64,000 nucleotides of DNA from Melanocharis versteri (GCA_013397845.1 VZTG01007653.1:2778831-2842830), one strand, 5' to 3'; shown: positions 12,811-25,582, numbered from the stretch's first letter. Made by a program: numbers and translations. The notes: generated by a model from the letters alone, not told the origin.

Positions 12811-15800
12811 CGAAGTGCTTGGGAAAGAAGGGTAAGGAAGTTGTAACCAGTGCTTTGAATAAAGCATCAAACTGTCATATGATCACATCAAAGCAACAGC
12901 AAGCAGCTCACTTTGTTGGCTGTATCATGACACAGCCTCATGGGTCCTCCAGCTTGGTGTCAGGTTTCTTCATACATGTCACCCTACAACACTACCAGGC
13001 TCACCAGCTCCAAGGATGAAGTAAAAAATAGCAACGCCCAGAGGCAGCTCCCTCTGAAAAGTCTGCCCCTTCTCACCCTCCGTTGTGAGAATGTAACATG
13101 CCACCGTGGTGCAGATAATATAAACCATGCTGACATCCATGTGGATTTGAAGGCAAGGTTGTAATCTTCCCATAAATCACAGGTGCACTCAGCCTCCACT
13201 ACAGCTCTCTGCAGCCCAGTGCTCTGTGGCAAGGCTACAGTTTCACACACTGGACAGTCCCTGAAAAAAACAGTGAGCATAAACACTGCTAATCATGCAA
13301 ATGAAGGACTTGGAATCTCTGCTAGTCAGTCTCAACAGGAACATGCCAGGTTTTCTCATCACCAGAAAGCAACTGACAGATCCTGCAAATCCTAGGGACT
13401 GCCCTCAAATAACTTTTCCCATCTCCAGGAAAACCGTGAGTGTGCCCCATCATGTGTTTATGAGCCTGCCCCCATCTAGGGCCTTAAGACCACTGACAGT
13501 CTTTTGCAGCTGACAACTTCATTACATCCTTACTGCTGCAAAGCCTATTTGCTCTCAGCAATCCCACTGAGATGATCATCTCCTTTTTCCCATCTCACGC
13601 TGACCTGTCAGCAATGAACACGTTAGTCCTGGGCTAGCATGTGTCACGGACACACGACTCGCAGGAAACAGAAGCCTTTCTCTCCTGTAGTGGCAGGGCT
13701 TGCTGCAAGTGTACATCTTGTGCTAAAGGGCTGAGGTGATTCCACAAACAGCTCTCTGAAAGCAGCCTGAAGTTGCTGCTGGTTGTCATGATGAGTTAGT
13801 TGTGCTAGATGTCCTCCAGAAGCACCATTCTGCCTGGGAATAGACAATGACTACTGTTTAGAGGGGGTGAACACATCCTGCCTGAATGAGCTTATTACAA
13901 CAGCCAGCATGGCTGTCTGGCACGGGGGGGACACCTGCACCCATGTTCTCTTTGTACTTGTGGATAAATTGACAGAAACAGAGATGCCTCCAGAAAGGCG
14001 ATGGTGGGGTAGAAGCTCTTTCACACAGGATGCAGAAAGGACAAAAACATTTTTACAGTGCCAGTTGCAAAGCAGATTCCGGAGTGGCTCTCCTTGCTGA
14101 CATCCACAGGTCCTGTCAGTGCCGATGCAGCCTGAGGAGAAGTGAGCTCAGCCTGGCTTTGTATCCATCCAAAGGCAGGTGCCTGCATGCCCAGAACTCA
14201 GATGCAACACATTTGCAGGACAAGTGTATCATCTTCCCAGGATCAGCGGTCACAGCAACAGATTTCTCCCCTCCCCACCACAGATTAGGCCCACAGCTCC
14301 AGGGGCAGCTCCAGTTCCTGCACAAACATCACTGCTGAGCGCTCACTGTGCACCGCCATAGCCACAGTCACCAGATGTATATTTTTGCTTCTGTTCTTTA
14401 CTTAAAACCTCCCTTCTCTCCAAGCTGCATCTCCCAGCTGATGAAGGCGAGCCCAGGGCCAAGGGCTGGCTACCACGATGTTTGCTGGCTCCCCACCACT
14501 TTGAGGGGTGCCAGCCTGCCAGCAGAACATCCCCCCTCCCCAACTTCCTTCCCTGACTCCCTGCACTCCCACCACCTCTTGCCAGCACAAGAAGGGCCAC
14601 CTGGGGAGGCACTGAGACTGCTCACCCTCTTTCCTAGCTGTTTCCTCCTTCCCATCTCCTCCCTGTGTGTGGACACCCTGGTGGCACCTAACCACTCACC
14701 GGAGACATTGTGTCTGCCCTGCCCCTGGTACTCAAAATCTGACACCTTGTTCTGAGGGCACTGTCAACCACTCCAGCAGCCTTTCCCTCTCACCCAGCCC
14801 CCCAGAGTCAACAGGCAGTGATCCATGCTGTGCAGGAAGTAAAGGGATGGCATGAATCCCAGCACCCTGCTCTGTGCTGGGGACAGGGCACTATCTTCAC
14901 CCTACAAAAACTCTGCTCTTGGCTTGATTGTGGGCACTCAGTTGATAAAGTCCGGTTATTACCTGCATGCCCTGGCAAGGCACCAGCTCTCCTGCCTGCC
15001 CATCTTCCCTGGGGCAGGGAGCTCCCTGCTTTAACAAAGCCCGATCGCCCATTGAGTTCTCCTGTGTGGCAGAGGAAATACAGATCTTCAAAACAGGATT
15101 TGAATTGAGTCCTCAGCTTGATGATGTACCACTTAAAAAGAAGGCCAGGGTGGATGAACCCTGATCTTTGCTCTCAAAAAGGTGCACCAACAAGTGATGA
15201 GGACTTTGGAGAGAAATAACAAGGGGAACAGCATCTCTTGGAGCCTTCCCGAGAGGAGCATAACCAGATCATGTACTTAAGGCCGTAACCTTTCTCATTC
15301 TCCCCACAGGTCTCTTGGTGTCTTTTCTTCTGTTGCCTCTCTGATCCCTGAGCAAAGAGCACAGCCTCAGCAACCCAGCCTCCACAGGGAAGTCCAAGAA
15401 AGGCGAAATCCTCCAGGATCAGGCCTTACTTATCTAAGGGGATAGGCAAGGACCACCTGCCTCCAGAATGCTTCCTCCAGTAGGGGCAAACACTGAGGCC
15501 TGGGAAAAAGGAGCAGCAGTTGGCCAATATAGAGATGCCTCCCCAGGCCTCCCAGACAAGTTGAAAATGGTGGATTTTGTGAGTTGGCAAAATTTACTAT
15601 GAAATTATTAAACCTCACAAAATTATTCCACAAGGATCCTGCCCAGTGTTCACTTCAATTGTGCTTCACAGCTACACACCAGATGCTTTTCTTCTGGGAA
15701 GAAAGGAGGCTGTAAAAGGCCTATCCATGAACAAGAGACTGCTTTGCACAGTGTGGTCTGTCTGTAGGCAGGGAGGAAGGCAGGTATTTCTTCTCCATGC

Positions 15801-16810
15801 TCCTCAGCAGGAGTGAACGGTAATGAACATGCTGGGAAAGGCCAGCAGCGCTTGAGTGAGGCGTACAGGTCTTTGTGTAAGAGATGCCAGCCAAAAGGAA
15901 GAGACCATTCCTGCGTTAAATCATGTTCAGTGTGTCCGCAAAACGGGTGAGTACAAACATCCTATTGTGAATGTTCACGTGTGACGTGCCCACAGAGGGC
16001 CCTGGGACGTGTCCCCAGCCCGTGAGCGTGCGAGCCAGCCCCACGGGGCGTGCGTGTGCATTGTCTGGCTGCCAGGGCGCCTGCCCGCTGGGGAACTTTC
16101 CATCTAAACCAGCTGACAGCTGCTCTCCTGAGTTTCCTGGACACCAATAATGTTTTCCCTTTTCTAATCTCCCCGATGTAAATCCATTCACAACGAGTGC
16201 CTAGAGACTTTTAATTCCATCGGCATTAAACTCACTAAAACCTCTATTACCAAAAGCTTTTAGGATTTTCCCCAGAATCTACAAGTCAGGTTCATAACAT
16301 GACAGAACTCCACCTCTCTAGGGTGTCTGAGAAATTAATTCATGCTTTCTAAATGCCAGGATCACTGACCAGACATTCAAAGTATCCCCCTTGCCATTAG
16401 TAAGCTCAAGTTGCTGGTACAACACGGCCCTTGCCAGGGGCTCAGCTGTCTCCTGAAATGCCTCTGACAGTCTGAGAAGAGCCCCCTCCCTGTACCAGGC
16501 AAGAACTGATCACCTGCCACAGCAAAGCAGTACCAGAGGTTCACAGATGCTGTGTTAAAAAATGGTTTCTTTCAGTGCTGCCTTGCTGCATTCATAGACT
16601 GAAGGTCTGGCAAATGCATCACACCACCAGTGCTCCCCAGTACCGTGCTCAGTGAGAAGGTAGTGTGGTCTCACCTCAGTGCTGCACACGGGCAGGCACT
16701 GTAGAAGCACAGGGATTATCCAGCTACACCTCAGTAGAGAAGGTGGCTGGGTGCCGAGACAAATTGAAAGTGGTTGTGGTGGAGGGGTCAGACAGCTGTG
16801 AGTCAGTGAG
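12811..16810. other. unique non-coding stretch
   Basis: I see no recognisable exon, RNA gene or transposon in these 4 kb. Open frames are below about 140 codons and overlap on both strands. Confidence 0.4.
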
Positions 16811-16978
16811 TGAGGTTTCTAAATGCTATAATACTCCAGTGATGGTGCTTTTATCCTTTGGCCCTGGGGGTTCATTGGCTGCTGTAATAGAGCAGAGAGA
16901 TGCAATCATCTTTTGATCCCAGAGGTCTTTTTAGGTGCTGTAATAGAGTAGTGATGATCAAGCCATCTCCAAAGCCTT
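16811..16978 (+). repeat. degenerate 56-bp tandem triplication
   Basis: The core GCTRTAATA recurs at 16825, 16881 and 16937, exactly 56 bases apart each time, with partial similarity on both sides (for example TAATAGAGCAG against TAATAGAGTAG). By eye units two and three agree at roughly 60 percent of positions. Weak similarity continues toward 17,150, so the array may once have been longer. Confidence 0.6.
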
Positions 16979-19129
16979 GGGGTTGCTGGCACGCAGTGTG
17001 GGTGACGTCAGTGTCTCTCAGCCCCCACAGTCCCCAGCTCCTGGATTCCGGGAGAGGTGTTGAAGATGTTGCTTACACCCCAGAGGTTTGCTGGGGCTGT
17101 GGTGATGTCGGCTTTGACACACTGCCAAAGTTCCCTCTGGCCTCACAGGAACTTTTAACCACATGGAAAGGTGTGATACTGACCCCAGGTCTCTTGGCAC
17201 TGGGACACAAGCCTGGCTGCTCCCGCTCTATCCACATCAGCTGCAGTGGGTGTAGCTCCAAGCTACCCACCAAAATAAATCACGGCTCTAAGAATACAAG
17301 AGAGCTCAGAGATCCAGCAAAGAGCAGCATGCAAAGATGATCCCCAGTGTTTCTTTATCTGGCTTAAAAACATTTCCCTGTGCAAGTAGTTACTCTGCTC
17401 ACACCTCATGGGCTGTCTGGGAAGGAGACACACTTGCAAGGAGTCTGGGATTTGTGTGTAGCTACACACACATTTGTAGCTACAAACAAATCGCTAGAAA
17501 TCAAACAGGCTCAGTTAGCCAAGCTGTTGAAGATTTCAGCATCCTATATCATGGACTCAGAAAAAAAAACCAAACAAATCAAGAACAGGGACCACGCTCC
17601 TGAGCAGGGAATGCTGTTGGACAGGGAGGATATGTTTGTAGACTCAGGTCCTTACACTGAAGGGAGGAGGAAATATTCAAATAAGGTTTCAGAGTTTCTG
17701 TAAGCTCAGGGATTTCTCTTCTCCCCTCAGCCCCAGCACATTTTTAATTCTGGGCTCCAGCTTGGCCTGGAAATTGGAAGGTTTGCTGGATACCCTGTTA
17801 TCCTGGCACTGATTCCTGCATCCATAGCTCAGGTGGAAGATGGAAGCATGGGCAATCTCTCAGGAATGTCTGGGAACTTTGCAGGTTAGGTTTCTGATCT
17901 GAGGCAATATCAAGAGTTCAGGTGGGTTTGCACCTTTCCTATGGCAGGGCTGGGATTGGTATTACCCAGAACTGAGTTCAAACTCAGAGGCTGAAAATCC
18001 TCCTTCATCCTATGGACTTCAACATGATTAGATATGAACAGAACTCATGTCCCAGCAGGTAAGATGTACACTAGGGAACAACCATTCCAGGTCAGAGAAA
18101 TGTCCACACTGGCTCTCAGGAAAAACATCACTGGAATTTGGGGGAGAAAAGGTGGAAAAACATCAAAGCAGACAAATGAGGGACAACATGCTCCCATTTC
18201 AATTTTCTTATTTGCTGCTATGAGTTGCAGGTTAATATGAGCTCTGAAGACTGAACCTGCAGGTTCAGGCTGCAAAACTGGGCTCATCCTTAGTTAGAGC
18301 TCATTGGGGTGCTCTTGTTCGCCACAAAACACACAGGCCCACTATGAACCTTTCTAAATTCTTGGACCTGACAAATTCTCATGTCTTAGACCTCCACAGT
18401 TCCACCCTGTGAACCTGATTCCCATACTTTTTAATGTCACTGTGCATTCCTTTACTCCTAGGTGATGAGGAAAGGAAGGACAGATATCTTCCTATGTCTC
18501 ATAATTCTATTTCCTCCCAACATCCACTCCCAGTCTGCTGTCTGACATCAACAACCCCTGTCTCCTCTACGTCTTCAGCTGAGGTTGTTCACAGGCTTTC
18601 TGTCTCACCTCAGAGGCCCTTCAGTTCTCCAGCATCCCTTCAGAAACAGGCTGACCCGGGTTTGGCATGCAATTCCAAATGAAGCAGCACTGCAGGTGTA
18701 CCAAGAGCTCTTCCAGAGCCCTCTCCACCCACTGCCTCTGCATCCAAACAGCTGATTTGCCTGCTCAAGGGCATCACAGCATGGGGCAGAGCTCTGCAAA
18801 GACATTCACCCTCACTTTCATTTGGCTGATACTCTTGATTCACGACCTTTTGGGTATCTAAAGTGTTTTGAATCTGCCCTGCAACACACATTACTTTGAA
18901 CATACCAACATTCAGTTTCATTCACCAGAGCACAGTGCGTTCATTTAACTTAATTCTCTTTTCCGGGCATTTCCCACAGCCCTTTCTGTCCACAGCCAAC
19001 ATAATAACTTTGTCTCATCTGCTGATTTCCATATGGCATATCTCTCCTCCCACCTTTCCGATTCATTAAACAATAAGGTAAATCACAAGGGATTTAGAAG
19101 AGAAGCTGGAGGCCACATTAACCTTTTGC
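16979..19129. other. unique non-coding stretch
   Basis: No gene or repeat family is recognised. The final part (about 18,930-19,130) lies on the 3' side of the minus-strand CR1 fragment and may contain more of it at a level too diverged to see. Confidence 0.4.
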
Positions 19130-19625
19130 CATGGTGAAACTTGACTGTTTAATCCCCTTATTCTTCCACTCTCCTACTCAGTTTTTGATCTATGTCAATA
19201 TTTTGTCTCTCACTGACTACTTAGCTTCTTTAGCAGCTCAAGTGCAGGATCTTTCAAAAGCCTTTTGGAAGTCTAAATACGTTATATCAATTGGTTCTCC
19301 TTTATCCACTACGTTATTGACACATTCAAAAAGTTGTAGGAGATTAGCACGATGCAGTTTTCCCCTGCTGAACCCACGCTGGATAGGCCCTATCAGACCA
19401 CAATCTTCCAGCTGTCTTCAAGCACTGCTTTTTAATTATCATTCCCACCAGTTTACCAGATACAGATGCAAAGCCTACTGATCTTTAATTCCCCGGATCA
19501 TCACTGAAGCCTTTTTTTAAATATAGGTACAACATTTGGTCTTCTCCAATTCCCCAAATCAGTAGCTTTTTTTTTCACAAGAGATTGCATATTTTTGTTA
19601 GCAGCTCAATCACTTAAGCTCCTTC
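19130..19625 (-). mobile_element. CR1 LINE fragment, reverse-transcriptase region (decayed)
   Basis: CR1 is a non-LTR retrotransposon whose ORF2 encodes an endonuclease and reverse transcriptase. Read on the minus strand, this segment gives, in order, PNVVPIFKK, then after a one-base A insertion GFSDDPGN followed by a stop, a decayed SVGFASVSGKLV block, GEPIDITYLDFQKAF (19300 down to 19256), and VRDKILT plus IKN near 19,190. These match the conserved CR1 RT blocks that normally read as IFKKG..DPGNYRPVSLTSVPGK, then DITYLDFQKAFD, then DKIL.WI. The frameshift and several stops show a dead copy. Both element ends are missing. The level of decay suggests an old insertion. Confidence 0.9.
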
Positions 19626-21294
19626 CAAACTCTCGGATTTAACCATCTGGACTTGATAACTTATTGTTCAGGGAAAGGGGGGCGGAGGTTTTGTGGTTGT
19701 TGGTCTGTTTTTTTTCTTTTTTCACTGGGTTTGTGGGGTTTTTATGAGTTGCTTTGTCCCAGCACCCATTATTCTACCAGCAGATTTTCCAACAGATCCT
19801 CATCTAAGCAGATATAGGAAAAGAATCTCACAAATACTGTCGGTAGGGACAGCTGATACAAGAGAAATCATAAGAGAATTCAGCTCCCCAGCAACATCCT
19901 AAAAATGGAGATACTGAGTCACGTTAAGCACAGGAGGTGACTGGAATTGATCAATGCGAGTTTTCTTGGATAACTTCCACCCTGTTCTGACCAACCAGGC
20001 TAGTTTTGCTCATTTGTTTGGGTCTCTTGCTGAATAGTGATTTCCATCTTGACCCCAGAAGATTCAGGGCAGGAACAGTGCTAGCTTGATTATATACAGC
20101 CTAAGGTGTGATGAAAAGAAAGTGACCTCAGTGCTGGGGGATGCATGAACCTGGGAGGAGATGAAACCCAGCGAGGATGAAAGGAAGTAAATCAGAAGGT
20201 GAGCAGAACAATGCTGGGCTGTTAGCTCCAGTGATTGCCTTTCAACTGCATCAGCCACAGGACATGAAATGTAATGGGCAATGCTGGAGAACTCAAATAA
20301 GTAGCCCCATTATATGAGTGTTTCTCCCTTTGTGCCAGGCTGGTTCTCGATAGATTTCACCATGCTGGCTGGCTTTAAAAGGCATGGCAGTTAAGATCGG
20401 GGCACAGCCCGGTGGCCCTGATGTGCCACTCACTTTAAGCCACACCTTCCACTGGTCCTACAACAGGGAGTCAGGCAGGAAGCTTGAGATGCAAAAGAAG
20501 CACCCAGAGGCTTATGTCACGATGAACACACAACCAGCTGTGGATGCACGTTCACCTGTCAGCCTGTCTGCAATCCAGCACTGGCATTCCAGGTTCTGGA
20601 AACCATCACACTCCCATCAAAAGTGACACAGAGAACATCTGTATGAAATCTACCTACCCTGTGACAGACCTGGCATACCTACCTTACCTGATGGACATGT
20701 ACTCAAGTGTATTTCGTAAAAGAGGAAGAGAAATTTCCATAAATAACTCTTATCTGATTGCCGCTGTTCAGTTCTTATGGGACACGTTGATGGGGCAATT
20801 GTAGAAAAAATTCTGCCTCGTGTAGCTTGTTGAATTCATTCCCTGCAGACACTGCCTATGTGTGGTAACATGGCCATAAGTTTTTCCAGGGAGCCATCTA
20901 AAGACAAGTCTGTGGCTCCCCCTAAGACCTCACCAACATCCCTTCAGTGCAGAGCAAGGCAATTCTCAGCAGCACTGGGCAGCACATTCACTTCCTCTGG
21001 CTCTATGGGGCGAGGGCCAGGAGAACAGAGGACACAAAGAGGGGTTTCTCAGCAATGTTCCCTCCTCCATGTCGGGAGCAGACAAACATGCACAAGGAGA
21101 AGGCATCTCAAAGCAGGACAATCTCAGGCTGGCTGTTCCCTTAATTAAGGAGGTGGATAGAAGATGAGCAGTTTACTGTGCAGAGCTGGTCCTCCTGCCA
21201 CAGAGCTTTTGAGACCACCTCCCTGCCCAGTACAAACGTGGTCAGGTCAAACTCTAGTCTGTAATATCACAATATAAGGTACTTCTATACCACA
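19626..21294. other. unique non-coding stretch
   Basis: No exon or repeat is recognised. The first 60 bases may be the distal part of the CR1 RT fragment. A short T-rich run occurs near 19,705-19,725. Confidence 0.4.
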
Positions 21295-21309
21295 TTGTCA
21301 CTGCAGGGA

Positions 21310-21490
21310 CATGCCGCTCTCTTTCTGCCTCCCTCTCCACCCCTTTCTTCCTTTGCTGCTTCTGTCCTTTTTCTCTCAGCTCCTCCCTCTTTCTCATCTC
21401 AGTGTCTGCATCCCCTCCGTACCCCTGTGCATCTCAGATTCCCCCTTCCCTCTGCAACACCTCCCTTCACTGCCTGCAGGTCTCCACTTC
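21310..21490 (+). repeat. pyrimidine-rich tract
   Basis: About 180 bases are dominated by C and T (CTCTCC, CCTTTCTTCC, TTTTTCTCTC words). The composition gives Ser/Leu/Pro-rich frames without meaning. No downstream exon with a donor site was recognised. Confidence 0.5.
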
Positions 21491-24400
21491 CACAAAGCAA
21501 GAGAGGGCTCACACTGGGATGAGACAGAGGAGGAACCTGGGGGAGAAAGAGGTCTTCTTCATGCCCTGACTTGGCCCAGCATGACTCCCCACACACCAGA
21601 CACAGCCCTGCTGAAGGTGCCTGTTTGGACTGGAATGAAGCAACGTGGACACTCGCACAGATGCTGTTCTACTGCACGGGGCATAAACCAGGCAGGGACA
21701 TAGCCCAAATCCCATCCAGCTGCTCTTCTAGCAAGGTTTTTAACTTGTCTCCCTCTCCTCACATGCACTGGTCTGTCACGTGTGTGTGTCTCAGGGCTGT
21801 CCTCGGCTGCTCGGTGGTGGCTGTGCAGAGGGTGCAAGGGGGAGGTGAAATGACGGGGGGCTGGAGATGGCCAGCTGCCAGTCATGGCCTGTACCAGGGT
21901 CTCCTTAGTCCCCTGACACACACAGACACGTGGCACGGCTGCTCGGGGAGGCCCAGCCAAGAAGCCTGTCCTTCTCCACTGAATCTCGACTCTGTTTCCC
22001 GAGTGGCAAGCCACAAACTCCCTTTCTCTTCCCAAACAAACAGAGGCTTGAGTGAATCGCTGCCTCGGCCCTGGCACGCAGCCACCTGGTCATTACAGAT
22101 TCTCCTCCAGCATTCAGCCCCCTGCGAATGACAGCACTCAGCCATGTCAGCAGGGTCCATAGGCTGAACCTCCCTTTCCCCACAGCACCTCTCTGTGCAG
22201 CCTGAAGCGTTGTTCCTTCACATCCCTACTCCCCAAGCCCCTCCTCTCCCACAGTGCTTGTGGCTACTGCCTGTTCCCCGTAAAGGTAGGGGAAACTGTG
22301 GCACAGCATAGTGACCAGTGAGAGAGTTTGCTAGCATTAGGATCCTTAGCAACAAGGTTTGGTAGACAGTGTCTCCTCTTGACTTTAACCTCCAAAAGCT
22401 CATTTTGCTGGGATTTAAAGTAAAACTAATTTCAGACTGCTGAACCTGGTCAACAAATTCTCCTCCTAATCATCAGAGACTTGCACACATCCACACAAAA
22501 GTATGAGGCAAATCAGCCCTCACCATCTTCCTGCCCTTTGGCCCTTCAGCACAAACAAAATTACCTCCTTCAGCAAGACAAGCACCTGAGTGACAGACCT
22601 GGAAAAAGTCCCTGCAGCATAACGGTGAGGGTTTGCGCTCATACTCTGTCCCATATGAGCACCTGCCTCCAGTGGGGCTGGCTCGGCCTCCATCCGTGGT
22701 GCAACCCCATTTTCTGCCAGCGTGATCCTATGAGGGATGGTAATGCCTCTCCTGGGCCCTGTGCACTAACCTGTGCAGTGGTCAGGGCTGGAGAACAACA
22801 TTCTCCTGCTGAGACAATGCTTCCCTCCCCTTCCTCTTCAGCGCGATGCTTGCCCTCCTGCCAGCCAATGCCATCCTCTCCAGCATCTGCCTGGTGTGGG
22901 ACATGGCTTGCTCCCAGACTGTAATTTAACCCTCTTTCAGACTGGCTTGCCCGACAGGAGGGACTGAACCGGGCTGGCTGCATCGTGCAATTACATCTGT
23001 CAGATTAGCCGGAGCACACACGATCCGGAGCACGTGCCAGATGTGGCACACAAACAGCACTCGAGCCAGCACCAAGATAGGGTTGTGCAGACAGATAATA
23101 CCCAACACAACATAAATCTTGCCAGTACAGAGTTAAGCCAACATTGTTTTCTAAACAAATCTCACACAGCAGAGTGAATTCATACTGGATCAGCATTTTC
23201 TACCACATAGCTGCAGCAGCTTTGACCCAGTACCAAGCTCCCCAGAGCTGGATTTATTGTCTTGTCCACCCTGAGTCAGTGCCAAAGCCATGTCCTGAGA
23301 GGACTGAAGAATTTAACCAATGCCAAATGACTTTGGAGGCTCCAAATGGGAAGAGCTTGCTTTTTGCAAACTCTCCAACAATGACACTGAGTGCGGCTGC
23401 ATGGACACGCTCCCTGGCAGGCTCCAGCCAAGAGGAAGAGTGACCCATCAACAACACCACAGTCACTCGTCACCCACAACGCACGCACGCGCGCACCGGA
23501 GGGTGTGAACCACAGGGGAAAAGATCACAGTATCGTCAGCTGGCAGCAGCATCCAGAAACAACCCCACAAGGCAGCATCAGCCCTTCCCAAGGCTGACCA
23601 GAGTTGCTCCTGCCTGCCATGGTGGTCACAGAGGAGGAGAAGTGAGGAACAGGTGCTGAAAGAGGGAAAAGCAGGGCTCAGGGTATCCCAGAGAAGGAAG
23701 AAAAACAGCAAGAGGCACCAAAGAGAAGTTGAAGGCAGCAGTTCATGTAGAAGGGTAGGTATTGGAGTAGTGGGTCAGGGGGCATTGAGGAACTGCAGAC
23801 GGGGAAAACTGATGGCAGGGTCCTGTGGTGGCAGCAGAGAAATGCACTGGAAGATGCAGTGGAAGATGTGCCCTCCTTGTCAGCATCACCAGGTGGGACC
23901 TGGGCAGGAGGGGAGCAACCCATCACCTCCTTCAGGGGACACCACACCAGCACCACTATTGGGGCCGCACAGGAACACAGACCCTGCCAGCCCCTTCCCC
24001 TCAGAGAAACACAACAGCCCCCAAGATCTGACTGGGAAAAACCCTGGTCTCTGCCAGAGTCTGTGCAGAGCCTGAAACCACAGCCTGGCAGGTTGCAAAC
24101 TCCCAAACCTCCCCTTTAAAATCCACTCCTCTAAGATTACCCACTGCTTTGCCAGCGGCTCATTGCTTTAGGGTCTATTTTGGGGAAAGGCATCTCCAGG
24201 CACGTTCATGCTCCTCGAGGGCTGGCAGCGCGTCTGGGCCTGCCCGGGCACTGGGAGAAACAGCTGCTCCCACTCCCCTCCCATCCCCACACCACAGCAG
24301 CTCCGGCAGCACGGAGACATGGCATGGAAATAGTGCAGCTGATCTTGCTGCCTTCCCTGCAGAGGAGCTGAGGAAGGGGGCACTGAGGGCAGCCCCAGGC

Positions 24401-25240
24401 AGCAGGAGGCCTTTCAGGTGCTCCCAAGAGCTTTGCGCCCCAAAATGGGTCAGGCTCGGCACAGGGCCCCTTCACTGCTTATGCAGGGCACACGGCGTTC
24501 CCAGCTTATGAAACACACTGTCTCCAGTAGGAAAACATCCCTTCCAGCTGAGAAGGAGCACCAGGGGACAGCAGATAAGCAGTGGCAAAGAGCATGCCCA
24601 TCACCCCAAAAGCTGTGGTAGGCTGGGCTGGGTATTCAGAGGAGGTACCTGGCTAGGAAATGGAGGCCAGCATCTTCTGTGGGGAATTGGAATCCCCAAA
24701 ATATCCATGAAATGAGGAAGGAGGGGGAATCCTTCCCTCTATGCCCCACTCCTGGCAGCATGATGCCCACTCCTGCTCTGCTGCAAGCTGCATCCCTGAG
24801 GTGACCCAGGCCAGGGCTGCGGAGCCCGGCTTTGCTGCTGGCCAGGCTGCAGCAGAGTCAGCCTGGCTGCCCCTTCTCCCGAGAAATAGGGGAGGTGGAG
24901 GAAAATGACGAGTGGAGAAGAGCAGACAGGTGTGTGCCCAGGGAGGGATGGGAAAGGGGCGGAATGCACTCGGGACTGCATGCAGGGGGCCTGCAGCCCT
25001 TCCCCGGCTGCTCTGCAAACAACCCCTCCTTGCACACGCATGCAGAGCCGCAAGGGAAGGGGCTCGGAGGGGAGGGAGCAGCTCTCCGTGGTGGGGAGGG
25101 CGCTGATGAAAGCCTAGATTTTGTTCACATCATAGCAGAAACCCCTGCCCTTCTCCCTCACACCTCTGGGGAACAAGCAACGAGAGGGAGAGAGGGCGGG
25201 ATGGAGAGAGGCACGGACAGAGGTGCCGAGGTCGGCTTAC
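21491..25240. other. unique non-coding stretch, partly GC-rich
   Basis: No gene is recognised. Around 22,980-23,060 the word CCGGAGCAC occurs twice 16 bases apart, the second overlapping a CACGTG E-box. Near 23,855 a 12-base near-duplicate (TGCACTGGAAGA / TGCAGTGGAAGA) is present. Several frames of 100-190 codons overlap on both strands and have no domains. Confidence 0.4.
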
Positions 25241-25313
25241 CTCACAGTGCCTGCGCTGGAGGTGCCCGGGTGCGCGGGAGGTAAATCCAGGGCTCTGCTC
25301 TCCTTGGCGAGTG
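25241..25313 (-). other. candidate non-coding or untranslated exon
   Basis: On the minus strand, CCTTTCCCAG precedes position 25313 and GAG|GTAAGCC follows position 25241, a 73-nt interval with good splice consensus at both ends. The sequence is CpG-rich (GCGCACCCGGG). The gap to the candidate exon at 25376-25421 is only about 60 bases, short for a vertebrate intron, so the two may be alternatives or parts of one longer untranslated exon. No protein is recognised. Confidence 0.2.
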
Positions 25314-25375
25314 CTGGGAAAGGTCTCTGTTCAGTCACATGAAGGAGTGGCCTGTGAGTAGGTGCCCCAGCTCAC

Positions 25376-25421
25376 CGCTCGATCGAAGCTGCCATGGATT
25401 CATTGCGAACGACTTCGCCTT
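25376..25421 (-). other. candidate microexon (46 nt)
   Basis: On the minus strand a long pyrimidine tract (about 25,424-25,465, mostly T and C) ends in CTCGCAG, followed by 46 nt and a GTGAGC donor. The 46 nt hold an unusual number of CpGs for this neighbourhood. One frame reads GEVVRNESMAASIE and another KAKSFAMNPWQLRSS; the third has a stop. I do not recognise either peptide. A long pyrimidine tract before a very short exon is the arrangement seen for neural microexons, but the length is not a multiple of three. It could also be an untranslated exon or a chance pairing. Confidence 0.28.
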
Positions 25422-25429
25422 CTGCGAGG

Positions 25430-25467
25430 AGAGGAGGAAAGGGGAGGGAAAAAAAAAAGGAAAAAAA
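25430..25467 (+). repeat. A/G-rich run
   Basis: Purine run of GGAGG and A blocks. On the minus strand it is the pyrimidine tract in front of the candidate microexon. It may simply be low-complexity sequence. Confidence 0.6.
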
Positions 25468-25553
25468 CCACCAGCTTAAGACTTGGAGGGTAGATTCACT
25501 TCTTTCTTAGGTTTCCAATGGCAACTGAATATGCCACAGATGAAGATCCAGGG

Positions 25554-25582
25554 TGTGTGTGTGTGTGAATGTGTGTGTGTGT
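25554..25582 (+). repeat. (TG)n microsatellite
   Basis: Two TG runs separated by AA (TGTGTGTG-AATGTGTGTG). Confidence 0.9.

Noticed and set aside
17931..18058. Plus-strand exon-like interval ending at CAG|GTAAGATG
   Set aside because: All three frames contain stops and the acceptor (TTTCCTATGGCAG) is only moderate.
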